Shown piece after piece: positions 26,687-34,815 of a stretch of DNA of 64,000 bases. Under the pieces are notes generated by a model. The model did not search any database and was not told the origin of the DNA. It saw only the letters and a list, made by a program, of their open reading frames with translations. Origin of the DNA: Sulfolobales archaeon. GTDB taxonomy: Archaea; Thermoproteota; Thermoprotei_A; Sulfolobales; Desulfurococcaceae. Location of the stretch: positions 1 to 64,000 of the forward strand of contig JANXDZ010000003.1 in NCBI GenBank assembly GCA_025059075.1, written 5' to 3'. Position numbers and translations under genes: made by a program. Every line of letters starts with the position of its first letter. Positions within the stretch are counted from its first letter, which is position 1.

Positions 26687-27652
26687 ATGAAGATATGTTC
26701 AACAGCTCCAGGTAAAGTAATATTGTTTGGAGAACACTTTGTAGTTAAAGGCACTCCAGCTATAGCTGGAGCTCTCTCTCTGAGAGCCAAGGTATGTATT
26801 GAAGATTGCACTAGTGGAATTGAAGTAGTTTCAATGAATCGCGGGTGGAGTATGAAGCTCGGGGAATTTGAGCCACTTCAATTAAGGCAGTTTAAGAGAA
26901 TCATAGAGTACGTTGTTAAAGAAGGCTACTTAAGTAAAGTAAGGAACTTTAGGGCATACATATGGTCTAAGATACCTATTGGATCAGGGCTCGGCTCTTC
27001 AGCGGCAACTGCAGTAGCTTTTACAACATCCCTACTTGAATTCCATGGAGTAAGCTATGGGGCAAACGACGTTAAGAGAATATCTCTTGAAGCAGAGAGA
27101 GAAGTACACGTAAACCCAAGTGGTATAGATAACGCTATTGCCACTTACGGAGGGCTAATACTCTATAGGAAGGGAGCTGTAAGAAGACTTAAAGCAAAGC
27201 TACCTAAGGAATCCCTACTTCTAATAGTTGACACAGGTATTGAGAGAAGCACTGGAAGCGCCGTTAAATACGTACTTGAAATGTATGAAAAACACACTAG
27301 TACATTTAAGTACATCTATAGAGCAGCTAGTTCACTAATTAATGAAGCATTAAAAGCCATTAGGGAAAAAGATCTAGTTAAGTTAGGTGAACTAATGCAA
27401 TTAAATCAAGGGCTCCTAAGGACAATAGGAGTCAGTAACTTAGACATAGAGAACATTGTATACAATGCAGTGAGGCTAGGCGCATTTGGAGCCAAGATCA
27501 CTGGTGCAGGCATGGGGGGCTCAGTAATTGTACTAACTACTAGAGAGAACTACAGCACTATTCTAGAGGGCCTCAAGCCCTTCGCCAAGAGATTTATTCC
27601 AGCAAAAATAGATCCAAGGGGATACGTAGTCTCCAGCTCTTATGCTCACTAA
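26687..27652 (+). CDS. mvk: Mevalonate kinase
   Basis: 321 residues, GHMP kinase. APGKVILFGEHFVVKGTPAI is the substrate-side motif, PIGSGLGSSAATAVA the ATP-binding loop, VHVNPSGIDNAIATYGG carries the catalytic Asp, and KITGAGMGGSVIVL the third GHMP motif. It phosphorylates mevalonate for archaeal isoprenoid lipid synthesis. It is monocistronic in this window; the T/A-rich element is not well resolved. Confidence 0.95.
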   Translation: MKICSTAPGKVILFGEHFVVKGTPAIAGALSLRAKVCIEDCTSGIEVVSMNRGWSMKLGEFEPLQLRQFKRIIEYVVKEGYLSKVRNFRAYIWSKIPIGSGLGSSAATAVAFTTSLLEFHGVSYGANDVKRISLEAEREVHVNPSGIDNAIATYGGLILYRKGAVRRLKAKLPKESLLLIVDTGIERSTGSAVKYVLEMYEKHTSTFKYIYRAASSLINEALKAIREKDLVKLGELMQLNQGLLRTIGVSNLDIENIVYNAVRLGAFGAKITGAGMGGSVIVLTTRENYSTILEGLKPFAKRFIPAKIDPRGYVVSSSYAH

Positions 27653-27733
27653 GCATTTAAAGCAGCAATAAGCTCCACTCATGCATAAAATAAATACTTA
27701 AACAATGCACTACAGCCTTAGGAGTGAGCAATA

Positions 27734-28093
27734 ATGAATGCCTCCTCTAGAGAAGCTAAGCTAACTGAAGTAAGTCCTAGAATTTATGAAGAAGCTATAG
27801 AGAGCTATAAGAAGGAGCTCTACTCATACAACAACGTCATTAGGCATTACGGCTACTACTTGAAGCCAATGCACGTAGTTTTTAAGAGAACTAAAAGTGG
27901 CTTAATTAAATACATTTACTACGGGAGGTATTGGTATAGAGTAAAGTACTTAGGTAAACGTAAAGGTACAAGTAGAGTTAAGTGGGTGTATATTGGGAGG
28001 AATAAGCCTGATCCAAGTCTACCAGACCCCCCTACTCACCCCTTGAATGGGCTAGTGATTAGAGTAGTTAACGAGCCTACTCAAGATCTATAG
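27734..28093 (+). CDS. Hypothetical conserved basic protein (119 aa)
   Basis: Not recognised. Rich in Tyr, Lys and Arg: MHVVFKRTKSGLIKYIYY, RYWYRVKYLGKRKGTSRV and KWVYIGRNKPDP. The middle looks like a small all-beta domain that could bind nucleic acids, similar in feel to archaeal DUF6788-type proteins, but I cannot confirm that. A T/A-rich promoter (ATAAATACTTAAAC) lies about 35 bases upstream, and codon use matches the neighbours, so I treat it as real. Confidence 0.6.
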   Translation: MNASSREAKLTEVSPRIYEEAIESYKKELYSYNNVIRHYGYYLKPMHVVFKRTKSGLIKYIYYGRYWYRVKYLGKRKGTSRVKWVYIGRNKPDPSLPDPPTHPLNGLVIRVVNEPTQDL

Positions 28094-28183
28094 GCAATGA
28101 GTTCTCCACCCACGGACTTAAGCATTGTTTAGATTTAATGTTATTAACCATTATTCACACTATACACTATTGGGTTGTAGAAA

Positions 28184-28984
28184 GTGCTTGCTCCACGATA
28201 TATTTGGATTGCTTCACTTGCAGCAACAGTTATACTATTACTCTATGTAGCAAGCTTATTCCTAGGTTTCAGTAGGCAGATTCAAGAAGTTGGAGTAAGA
28301 GTGGAGGCTGAGGAAGTTCTCTTACCACTGCCTAAGAAAGTTACTTTAATTTCTGTTGAAGAAGCAATGCTTTATAGAAGAAGCATTAGAGATTACTTGA
28401 CTACGCCTGTGGCTATTGAGAAGCTCTCCATGATTCTATGGGCTGCTCAAGGAGTTTCTGAAACAAAGTGGGGTCTTAGGACAGCGCCTAGTGCTGGAGC
28501 TACTTATCCACTAGAAGTATACATTGTTGTAGGAGCTAGTGGAGTAGCATTAGAGGAAGGAGTTTACTTAGAAGCTGGTGTATATAAGTATGATGTACAT
28601 AGACATAGCATTAAGCTAGTTGCTGAAGGAGATCGTAGAGCTGAGCTAGCTAAAGCAGCTCTCGGCCAAGAATGGGTTGAGAATGCTCCAGTAGTAATAG
28701 TAATATGCGCAGTCTATGAAAGAACTACTGCTCGCTATGGAGAGAGAGGCTATAGGTATGTATACATAGAGGTTGGCCACGCTGCTCAAAACATATACCT
28801 AATGGCAACTGCCCTAGGATTAGGGACAGTTGCTGTTGGAGCATTCTACGATGATGAAGTAGCTAGAGTAGTAGGTGTTGAACAGAGGGAGAGGCCTCTA
28901 TACATAATGCCTATAGGAGTCCCTCAGCAACCATACGTTACTTCATTTGAAGAAATAGGCAGTTACTACTCAGCTAGGAGGTGA
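28184..28984 (+). CDS. SagB-type nitroreductase with N-terminal membrane anchor
   Basis: 266 residues, GTG start. Residues 6-28 are a single hydrophobic span (IWIASLAATVILLLYVASLF), followed by a nitroreductase domain: YRRSIRDYLTTPVAIEKLS, APSAGATYPLEVYIVVG, YIEVGHAAQNIYLMATAL. It is the paralogue of the cytoplasmic protein at 24.3 kb; they share TTxRYGxRG and GAFYDDEVARVV. The topology predicts the FMN domain outside the membrane. The next gene, 5 bases downstream, is a small membrane protein with His residues, so the two may be a membrane redox pair. Confidence 0.85.
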   Translation: MLAPRYIWIASLAATVILLLYVASLFLGFSRQIQEVGVRVEAEEVLLPLPKKVTLISVEEAMLYRRSIRDYLTTPVAIEKLSMILWAAQGVSETKWGLRTAPSAGATYPLEVYIVVGASGVALEEGVYLEAGVYKYDVHRHSIKLVAEGDRRAELAKAALGQEWVENAPVVIVICAVYERTTARYGERGYRYVYIEVGHAAQNIYLMATALGLGTVAVGAFYDDEVARVVGVEQRERPLYIMPIGVPQQPYVTSFEEIGSYYSARR

Positions 28985-28989
28985 AGTAA

Positions 28990-29349
28990 TTGGCGCGCTA
29001 CTTAAGGTACGTGCTCCTAGTACTAGAGGCTACAAGCCTGCCGCTCCTACTTACAACTCTTTTACTAATAATAACTGGCTATGCAATTATGTATCCACAC
29101 GCGTACTCTGCATTAACTCTCGGTGCTTTAAACTACGCTAATGCTCAAAGAATTCACACAGATCCCGTGATTAGGCTTAGCTTCACAACTCTAGCATTAA
29201 TCCATGGATTAACTGGAACAATTATTTTAATAGAGAAGTACATGAAGCATAGATTAATTAAGGAGTTAATTAAGTCAGTAGTGATAATAGCATTATTAAT
29301 GCTACTAGCATTAACAGTGGCCATAGATTTCTCAAGAATTTTAAGGTAA
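28990..29349 (+). CDS. Small multi-span membrane protein, partner of the anchored nitroreductase
   Basis: 119 residues, TTG start five bases after the previous stop. About three membrane helices (YVLLVLEATSLPLLLTTLLLI, SFTTLALIHGLTGTIILIE, SVVIIALLMLLALTVAI). His residues at PHAYSAL, RIHTDP and LIHGLTG fall at membrane positions where they could bind heme b. Possible membrane cytochrome-like electron donor, a guess from context. No family recognised. Confidence 0.6.
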   Translation: MARYLRYVLLVLEATSLPLLLTTLLLIITGYAIMYPHAYSALTLGALNYANAQRIHTDPVIRLSFTTLALIHGLTGTIILIEKYMKHRLIKELIKSVVIIALLMLLALTVAIDFSRILR

Positions 29350-29484
29350 AAGATGATAAACATTGCTTCTCCTACTCTAGGTTTCTTTAAGTAAATCTAT
29401 TACTACAGTTCCTCCAAGCCCTCTCTCCACGGACTACTTGTTTTAGAAACTAGAGCCACCACTAAGTCCATGGGGCTTGGGGCC

Positions 29485-29607
29485 TCATAGCATTATGTTG
29501 AAGAACTCTCTAAAATCATAGAAATCAAAATGGCTCCAGAACCCTATTTCTATGCACGTTATTCCTACTTCAGTTTCCTTTAACTTCATGCCCAGGATCT
29601 CTTTCAC
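29485..29607 (-). CDS. Small ORF (40 aa), possible continuation of the coiled-coil ORF
   Basis: GTG at 29605-29607 opens a 40-codon frame (KEILGMKLKETEVGITCIE ... FYDFREFFNIML). It lies in the +1 frame directly after the coiled-coil ORF at 29618-29758, so the two could be one gene broken by a frameshift. The rest of the 500-base interval (29350-29484 and 29777-29849) shows nothing else I recognise. Confidence 0.35.
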   Translation of the reverse strand: MKEILGMKLKETEVGITCIEIGFWSHFDFYDFREFFNIML

Positions 29608-29617
29608 TAGAAGTCTT

Positions 29618-29758
29618 TTATTGCGTTAATGAAGTCAAGTAACGATAAAGCTCCTTTAAGTACTTAACTATCTCATCTAAGCGCTTTTCCAATGCATCTA
29701 CTCTAGCCTTAAGCTTATTTACTTCATCCCTTAGTTCTGCTACCTCCTGTGAATACAT
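29618..29758 (-). CDS. Small coiled-coil protein (46 aa)
   Basis: ATG 29756-29758 opens a 46-residue frame that is almost entirely a heptad coiled coil (EVAELRDEVNKLKARVDALE then KRLDEIVKYLKELYRYL). In-frame GTG 18 bases upstream could add six residues. It is divergent from the riboflavin kinase gene. Such short coiled coils are often N-terminal pieces of crenarchaeal DUF3782-like nucleases, so this may be a remnant. See the adjoining frame at 29485-29607. Confidence 0.5.
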   Translation of the reverse strand: MYSQEVAELRDEVNKLKARVDALEKRLDEIVKYLKELYRYLTSLTQ

Positions 29759-29849
29759 GTTGACACCAATAGTCACTATGATCGATGGATTAATATAGCT
29801 TTAAGGGATCTTTTAAAAAGCTTTATACATAAACTCTTGTTACAATGTT

Positions 29850-30275
29850 ATGCAGGGGGTTAGGAGTGCTTTGAATGTAACTATTAGAGGTAGAGTTATT
29901 AGAGGCTTAGGAGAAGGCTCAAGGTACGTTGAGTTATATAGGGATTCGTTGAGGAGAGCGCTCGGCATAGAGCCTTTCCCAGGGACTCTTAACATAGCTG
30001 TAGACAGTGGATCCTTAGATAAGCTGCGTGCATTACTTAAGTCTAAGCCTCATGTAGTTATAGAACCGCCTTCTAGGGAATATAGATCTGTGCTTGCATG
30101 GAGAGCTAGAATCAATGGATATAGAGCTTACTTAATTAAGCCTCTTGCATCTAAACACCCAGAGCAAGTAATTGAGTTCATTGCTGACGTTAACCTAAGG
30201 GAATGCTTAAGGATACAGAACGGCTCTGAAGTAACTATAGATGCTGAAATTGAATTAAGCTCCTCTACAATTTGA
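29850..30275 (+). CDS. ribK: CTP-dependent riboflavin kinase
   Basis: 141 residues, the size of the archaeal CTP-dependent enzyme. IRGRVIRGLGEGSRYVELY, then EPFPGTLNIAVD (FPGTLN motif that binds the nucleotide and flavin) and RARINGYRAYLIKPLASKHP are diagnostic. It makes FMN from riboflavin and CTP. It has a T/A-rich promoter (AAAAAGCTTTATACAT) right upstream. Nearby flavin users are the nitroreductases and the flavodiiron protein. Confidence 0.93.
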   Translation: MQGVRSALNVTIRGRVIRGLGEGSRYVELYRDSLRRALGIEPFPGTLNIAVDSGSLDKLRALLKSKPHVVIEPPSREYRSVLAWRARINGYRAYLIKPLASKHPEQVIEFIADVNLRECLRIQNGSEVTIDAEIELSSSTI

Positions 30276-30414
30276 AGAAAGCCCCCTCCCTCAAGAGGGT
30301 TCGTTGTTTTCCTACATCTATCCTTGAATAGCGCTAGCTATGTAGCTAAACACTATATTAGGCTTGCTGCAGAATACCCTATTTAGATTACTTTAATGCA
30401 TTAGGGTTTGCGTA

Positions 30415-30528
30415 ATGTCCTATAGAATAGGTAGAATTGGGCATATATTCGTTAGAAGGAGGAGGATTGGGCGTATAAAGGTCATTAGGATAGTAGGTGT
30501 TGTTAGTGGCAGTGAGAGTAAGGATTAG
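30415..30528 (+). CDS. Small basic ORF (37 aa)
   Basis: MSYRIGRIGHIFVRRRRIGR opens a 37-codon frame overlapping the start of the next gene. It is strongly basic. Could be a real small protein or chance; no family match. The frame gives no other support. Confidence 0.2.
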   Translation: MSYRIGRIGHIFVRRRRIGRIKVIRIVGVVSGSESKD

Positions 30529-30940
30529 AATTAGGCCTAGAGAATCCTCCTCTCACACTGAGGTTGCAGCTCTAGTGAACTCAGGTTTTGAAACTGAGAA
30601 ACCCCAGCTTTTAATTCCCACAGCCTTAGCGAGACAGCTAGGTCTCTGGCCTCCTCCACCGAGCTCCTACTTAGTTGAACTAGGGACAGCTGGAGGTCCA
30701 GTGAGAAACTACTTGGTTCCAAATGCTTTAGAGATACATCTAGTAGTTGAAGATAAAGTTAGAGGACCAGTGATCTGTGATGCAATACTCTCGCATATAG
30801 AGGAAGAAGTAATTATAAACGATAAACTTGGTGAAGAGCTGGGTATAATGATTATAGGTCTTGGAAGCGGTAGATGGAGATTAATAGATGAGCCACAGGC
30901 TGTAGTTAGATATTCAGAAAAGCCACAGTACTTCCACTAA
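30497..30940 (+). CDS. Retropepsin-like aspartyl protease family protein
   Basis: About 147 residues. VAALVNSGFETEKPQLLIP is the region that carries the D(T/S)G loop in clan AA proteases; here the catalytic Asp is Asn (NSG). A second conserved strand set (AILSHIEEEVIINDKLGEEL ... IIGLGSGRWRLIDEP) completes the barrel. This single-domain form is conserved in crenarchaea, and the Asn variant suggests it is not a normal protease. The true start may be a GTG a few codons inside (VAVRVRIRIRP). Confidence 0.7.
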   Translation: MLLVAVRVRIRIRPRESSSHTEVAALVNSGFETEKPQLLIPTALARQLGLWPPPPSSYLVELGTAGGPVRNYLVPNALEIHLVVEDKVRGPVICDAILSHIEEEVIINDKLGEELGIMIIGLGSGRWRLIDEPQAVVRYSEKPQYFH

Positions 30941-31108
30941 ACGCCATCAATACTGAAGCCCTACTCCACTATACGTAATGCTATTAAGCAAAGAGAAGGA
31001 TGCTGCATTGCCTCTCCTCAAGTACTGGAGGAGCTCTACACAGTAAGTCATGGTGGATAAGGTGTGTAATGCTATGCACTATTAATGGCTAAGAGTTAAA
31101 TAAGCCCA

Positions 31109-32203
31109 TTGCTAGCTACCTGTAGTGGGATGCTTGTGGAGACTCAAGTAAAGCAGCCGTGGATGCGTGAATCCCGCTTCTACAAAGCGATGGAAGAAAA
31201 GACTGTGCAGTGCACTATATGTGAGAGAAAGTGTATATTAAAACCTGGTTGGAGAGGTGTTTGCTGGAATCACATGAATATAGATGGCAGACTCTATAAC
31301 AATGCTTATGGCTTATTGAGTGCTCTTGAAAGTAGGCCTATTGAGATAAAGCCCTTATTCCACTACCATCCAAATTCTACTGCTCTAACTTTCTCAGGAT
31401 ACGGCTGCAATTACAGGTGTCCCTGGTGCCAAAACCACTTCCTCAGTCAAGTTCCTCCTCTACCTGAAGCATCTATATACATAGAGCCAAAGGATTTAGT
31501 TAAGGAAGCTATGTATAGAGGGGATGAAGGCCTTTCAGCAAGCTTTAATGAACCGACAATACACTTTGAGTACATATTAGATGTTGCTAGTGAAGCTAGA
31601 AGACGCAACTTGTACTTCAATTTAGTTACCAATGGATACATGTCTTTGAGCGCTATTGATGAATTAACTAGCTTAAACATAGATGGATACAGCATTGACA
31701 TCAAGGGGTGTCCAGAGTCGTATAGAAATTTCCTTGGAGCAAATCCATTGATAGTGTTTAGAAACGCTAAGTACATCGTTGAGCGCGGTGGACATGTTGA
31801 AATGGTTTTCCTAATAGTTACTGGAGCTAATGACTCACCTGAGTGCATTAAGTGGGTTTTAAAGCAGCATGCCGATACTCTAGGCCCAGATGTACCAATC
31901 CACATAAATAGATACTACCCAGCTCACAAGTACTCTAAACCTCCTACAAGAATCGATGTATTGATTAACGCATACAACTTAGCTAAAGAGATGGGGATAA
32001 ACTACGTTTACGTAGGTAACATACCTAGTGAAGAATACCAGGACACTAAGTGCCCAAAGTGCGGTAAAGTAGTTATTGTTAGAAGAAGCTATAGAGTGAC
32101 TTTATGGAACTTAACTAGTGATGGAAGGTGTCCTAAGTGTAGCCACAAGATACCGATCGTCGGTAAATACTATCCAAGCAAGAGGAGTTATTCACTCATA
32201 TAA
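31109..32203 (+). CDS. amrS: Radical SAM enzyme, AmmeMemoRadiSam (AmrS-like) family
   Basis: 364 residues. The radical SAM Cys cluster reads GCNYRCPWC (CxxxCxxC) and is preceded by a CTICERKC Cys-rich domain. SFNEPTIHFEY and NIDGYSIDIKG fit the PflA-like AmrS family. The C-terminal ~45 residues add a zinc ribbon (CPKCGKVVIV ... CPKCSHKIPI). AmrS is often encoded with a Memo-like and an AMMECR1-like gene, but none is present here. The substrate is unknown. An alternative ATG at 31130 is possible. Confidence 0.85.
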   Translation: MLATCSGMLVETQVKQPWMRESRFYKAMEEKTVQCTICERKCILKPGWRGVCWNHMNIDGRLYNNAYGLLSALESRPIEIKPLFHYHPNSTALTFSGYGCNYRCPWCQNHFLSQVPPLPEASIYIEPKDLVKEAMYRGDEGLSASFNEPTIHFEYILDVASEARRRNLYFNLVTNGYMSLSAIDELTSLNIDGYSIDIKGCPESYRNFLGANPLIVFRNAKYIVERGGHVEMVFLIVTGANDSPECIKWVLKQHADTLGPDVPIHINRYYPAHKYSKPPTRIDVLINAYNLAKEMGINYVYVGNIPSEEYQDTKCPKCGKVVIVRRSYRVTLWNLTSDGRCPKCSHKIPIVGKYYPSKRSYSLI

Positions 32204-32327
32204 ACTTTAGTAATGAGCCTTATAAAAACTTCGCTATTTATAAAGATATCGTTAGAATATTTAACAATTTGATTAAATAGATAAACTTAAAATATAGTAT
32301 AAACATAAGTATCGTTCAGTGATATGC

Positions 32328-32702
32328 ATGGCTAGATTAAAGGAATTAATATATACAGCTGAATCAGCTAAGGGAGAAGCGTTAAGTAAAGTTGAATCAC
32401 ATACACCTAAAATTGAGGCACCGGATAGCGTTAAGAAAGGTGAAGTATTCAAAGTTAAAGTAAGTGTGGGGCCTCATCCCAATACTCTAGAGCACTCCAT
32501 TAGATCTATAGAATTATACATTGAGGAAGAGGGGAGAGCATTTAACCCAATATTAATTGGTAGATATGAATTTACTCCAATATATAGTGAACCTATAGTT
32601 GAAGTCTACTTAAAGCTTCAGAAGTCCGGTAAACTTATAGCAGTAGAGTACTGCAATATCCATGGCTTGTGGGAGAGCTATAGAGAAATAAAGGTTGTAT
32701 AG
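32328..32702 (+). CDS. sor: Superoxide reductase (neelaredoxin-type)
   Basis: 124 residues from the ATG (GTG at 32319 is an alternative; both lie just after a TTAAAATATA promoter, so the mRNA is nearly leaderless). The iron site ligands are visible: ESHTPKI, then GPHPNTLEHSI and EYCNIHGLWE, giving the four-His/one-Cys centre. It reduces superoxide to peroxide, with rubredoxin or another electron carrier as donor. There is no N-terminal desulforedoxin domain. It heads a three-gene operon with a Cys-pair protein and an Lrp regulator. Confidence 0.93.
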   Translation: MARLKELIYTAESAKGEALSKVESHTPKIEAPDSVKKGEVFKVKVSVGPHPNTLEHSIRSIELYIEEEGRAFNPILIGRYEFTPIYSEPIVEVYLKLQKSGKLIAVEYCNIHGLWESYREIKVV

Positions 32703-32707
32703 ACACT

Positions 32708-33022
32708 ATGGCGGAAACAATGAGTAATGAGGAGAAAGCGTTTTTTCTAGATCTACTTAATGCTGCAATAGACTTCTACAATATGACAAGATCTCCTGAG
32801 GCTTCAGCAAGACTAATTCATATAGAAGTGGGGAAGAACGATAGAGTAGCAGTAGTTGAATTTAGCGGAGAGTTCTGTACATCATGTGGCGTAAGAGACT
32901 GGGTTGAAGACTTAGTATACGTAATTAAATCAATGGGATATGATGCAGAACTCTTAAAATACATTGAGCCAAACAATGGTGTGGAGCTTAGAAGAATAGG
33001 TATATTTAAAGTAAGGCTGTGA
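32708..33022 (+). CDS. Hypothetical CxxC protein downstream of superoxide reductase
   Basis: 104 residues. FSGEFCTSCGVRDWVEDLVYV contains a redox-like CxxC in a context that recalls thioredoxin-fold proteins, though the full fold is not clear; KSMGYDAELLKYIEPNNG follows. It is 5 bases after sor and 11 before the Lrp-type gene, so all are probably one transcript. It may be an electron donor or a metal chaperone for the superoxide reductase. Not recognised as a named family. Confidence 0.65.
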   Translation: MAETMSNEEKAFFLDLLNAAIDFYNMTRSPEASARLIHIEVGKNDRVAVVEFSGEFCTSCGVRDWVEDLVYVIKSMGYDAELLKYIEPNNGVELRRIGIFKVRL

Positions 33023-33033
33023 GGCGATAAAGC

Positions 33034-33471
33034 ATTATTGACGAAATAGACTTAACTATTATAAAGGAGCTTATGGAGAACTCTAGGAAGTCATTTAGAG
33101 ATATAGCTAAATCACTTAAACTAAGCGATGTTGCAGTAATAAAGCGCGTTAAAAAGTTAGAGTCCAGCGGAGTTATAAGGAAGTACACCATTATCGTAGA
33201 TCCATTTAAACTAGGCTTTATGAAAATCAGCTTCACAGGCATAAACGTTAAACCAGAGAAAATGTTCGAAGTCATCATGCAATTGAAGGAAAAGGACTTT
33301 ATTAAATACATTGCTATCACTACTGGAGATCATGAGGTCATTGCTATTATGTGGGCTAGTGATAGCGATGAACTCCGTAAATATCATGAGGAGATCAAGC
33401 GAATAGACGGAGTCATAGATATATATCCCGCTATATTGACAGATGTTGTTAAAAATGAAGCCTATATTTAA
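33034..33471 (+). CDS. Lrp/AsnC-family transcriptional regulator with probable ATT start
   Basis: The conserved N-terminus of Lrp proteins is present as IDEIDLTIIKELMENSRKSF, but this stretch contains no ATG, GTG or TTG after the in-frame TAA at 33028-33030. The ATT at 33034 (with GTGAGG about 10 bases upstream) would start it. The only ATG (33073) would cut off the first DNA-binding helix. The rest is normal: winged helix (DIAKSLKLSDVAVIKRVKKL) then a RAM/ligand domain (ITTGDHEVIAIMW). It may control the sor operon. Confidence 0.83.
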   Translation: MIDEIDLTIIKELMENSRKSFRDIAKSLKLSDVAVIKRVKKLESSGVIRKYTIIVDPFKLGFMKISFTGINVKPEKMFEVIMQLKEKDFIKYIAITTGDHEVIAIMWASDSDELRKYHEEIKRIDGVIDIYPAILTDVVKNEAYI

Positions 33472-33573
33472 AGCTTTTACTATCCAGCTTGAGTTCTCTA
33501 AAAAATTCTACTTAAAGTAATGAATTAATTGTTGTTTCTTCAGTTTACAGCTACGTTAATTTATGTTATGAGT

Positions 33574-34806
33574 TTACTGCTTAACACTCCTCACTCCATA
33601 TACTGAGCCTGGCTCTATGCTTATCATAGGTTGTACTACTGACTGGGGGTATAGAGTTGTACTAGCACCTATTCTTGCGCCATAGCCTACTATGGCTCCT
33701 AACTTACGTAGAGGTTTCTTCAGTGATTGAGGTGTCACTAAGTGTTCCTTAAGTCTAGGCGGAGTCTCTTCATTTGGCAATAAATTTAGTGTAACTACGT
33801 GGCTTCCAATGCATGTATCCTCTCCTATAACGCTATCGCCTATGTACGTAAAGCTATCTATGACTACGTGTGGCTGTATGTTAGTATTCTTCACTTCGCT
33901 AAATGCTCCTACACGCACTCTTCCTTCAAGGCTAGTGTAGTGTCTTATGAATGAATGAGCTCCAATAAAGCAGCTTTTTCCAATATATATAGGGCCTTTT
34001 ATTACTGCACCATAATCTATGTAAACGCCTTCATCTATGAATGCAGGGGGCTCTATTACTGCATTTCTCTCTACTTCAACGCCTTCACTTACGTGTAGTC
34101 CATGGAGCATGTTGAGCACCTGCCTAGTTGCTTCAAGTAAGTCAGCTGGATAGCCTACGTCTATCCAAAGGCCATTCCAGTGGACTGCAATAGCTTTTTC
34201 CCCACTAGCTACTTTATTCAATGCATCGATAAAGCCTACGCCTTTCTCAAAGTAATCAATAATCCATGTCGGTAGTACATAGATTCCTCCAATAGTATAG
34301 GCGGGTCTTTCAACGGCATCTACCCCCAAGGGTTTTTCAATGATTCTCCTTATTTGTCCATCTAAGTCTATTGAAGCAACTCCATAAGTATATACATAGC
34401 TTTCCTCAAGTGGAGTAGTTAGAACTGCTATAGTTGGTTCATAGCTATAGAATGACTCCATGACTCTAAATAAGGCCTTTGAGTCTATGACTAAGTCTCC
34501 ATAGATTAAGAGGAAGTAGTCTTCTCCACTCAACTCCTTTACGGCAGATTTAATTGCTCCCTCAATACCCTCCTCCTCTTGTTTAACGCCAATAACTCTA
34601 ATGCCATTTAATTTAACAGCCTCCATATACACGTCTTCGTTGCTATAGACTAAGATCGCATCTCTACCAACAGCTTCTCTAATAGCACTTAGTGAATAGT
34701 GTATTAGGGGTCTACCAACAATCCTTAGAGAGTGCTTGCTCTTACCTGGAGGAACTAGTACACTAAGTCCTCCTGGGCTTCCTCCAGCTAAAACCAAGGT
34801 TTTCAA
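33574..34806 (-). CDS. Diverged GlmU-like nucleotidylyltransferase/hexapeptide protein
   Basis: 410 residues. The C-terminal part is a left-handed beta-helix (IYIGKSCFIGAHSFIRH, SFTYIGDSVIGEDTCIGS, IVGYGARIGASTTLYPQS). The N-terminal fold is a nucleotidyltransferase (YGDLVIDSKALFRVM, WIDVGYPADLLEAT), but the signature loop is damaged: the other copy has LAAGRGERLKPITETRPK while this one has LAGGSPGGLSVLVPPGKSKH, without the usual Arg. It sits nine bases after glmS in one operon. It may have a different or weakened activity, or be regulatory. UDP-sugar synthesis is the likely pathway. Confidence 0.8.
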   Translation of the reverse strand: MKTLVLAGGSPGGLSVLVPPGKSKHSLRIVGRPLIHYSLSAIREAVGRDAILVYSNEDVYMEAVKLNGIRVIGVKQEEEGIEGAIKSAVKELSGEDYFLLIYGDLVIDSKALFRVMESFYSYEPTIAVLTTPLEESYVYTYGVASIDLDGQIRRIIEKPLGVDAVERPAYTIGGIYVLPTWIIDYFEKGVGFIDALNKVASGEKAIAVHWNGLWIDVGYPADLLEATRQVLNMLHGLHVSEGVEVERNAVIEPPAFIDEGVYIDYGAVIKGPIYIGKSCFIGAHSFIRHYTSLEGRVRVGAFSEVKNTNIQPHVVIDSFTYIGDSVIGEDTCIGSHVVTLNLLPNEETPPRLKEHLVTPQSLKKPLRKLGAIVGYGARIGASTTLYPQSVVQPMISIEPGSVYGVRSVKQ

Positions 34807-34815
34807 AACAATCCC

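Noticed and set aside
30415-30528. Small basic ORF as a ribosomal protein
   Set aside because: Basic but lacks the eL41 pattern; listed only as a low-confidence ORF.
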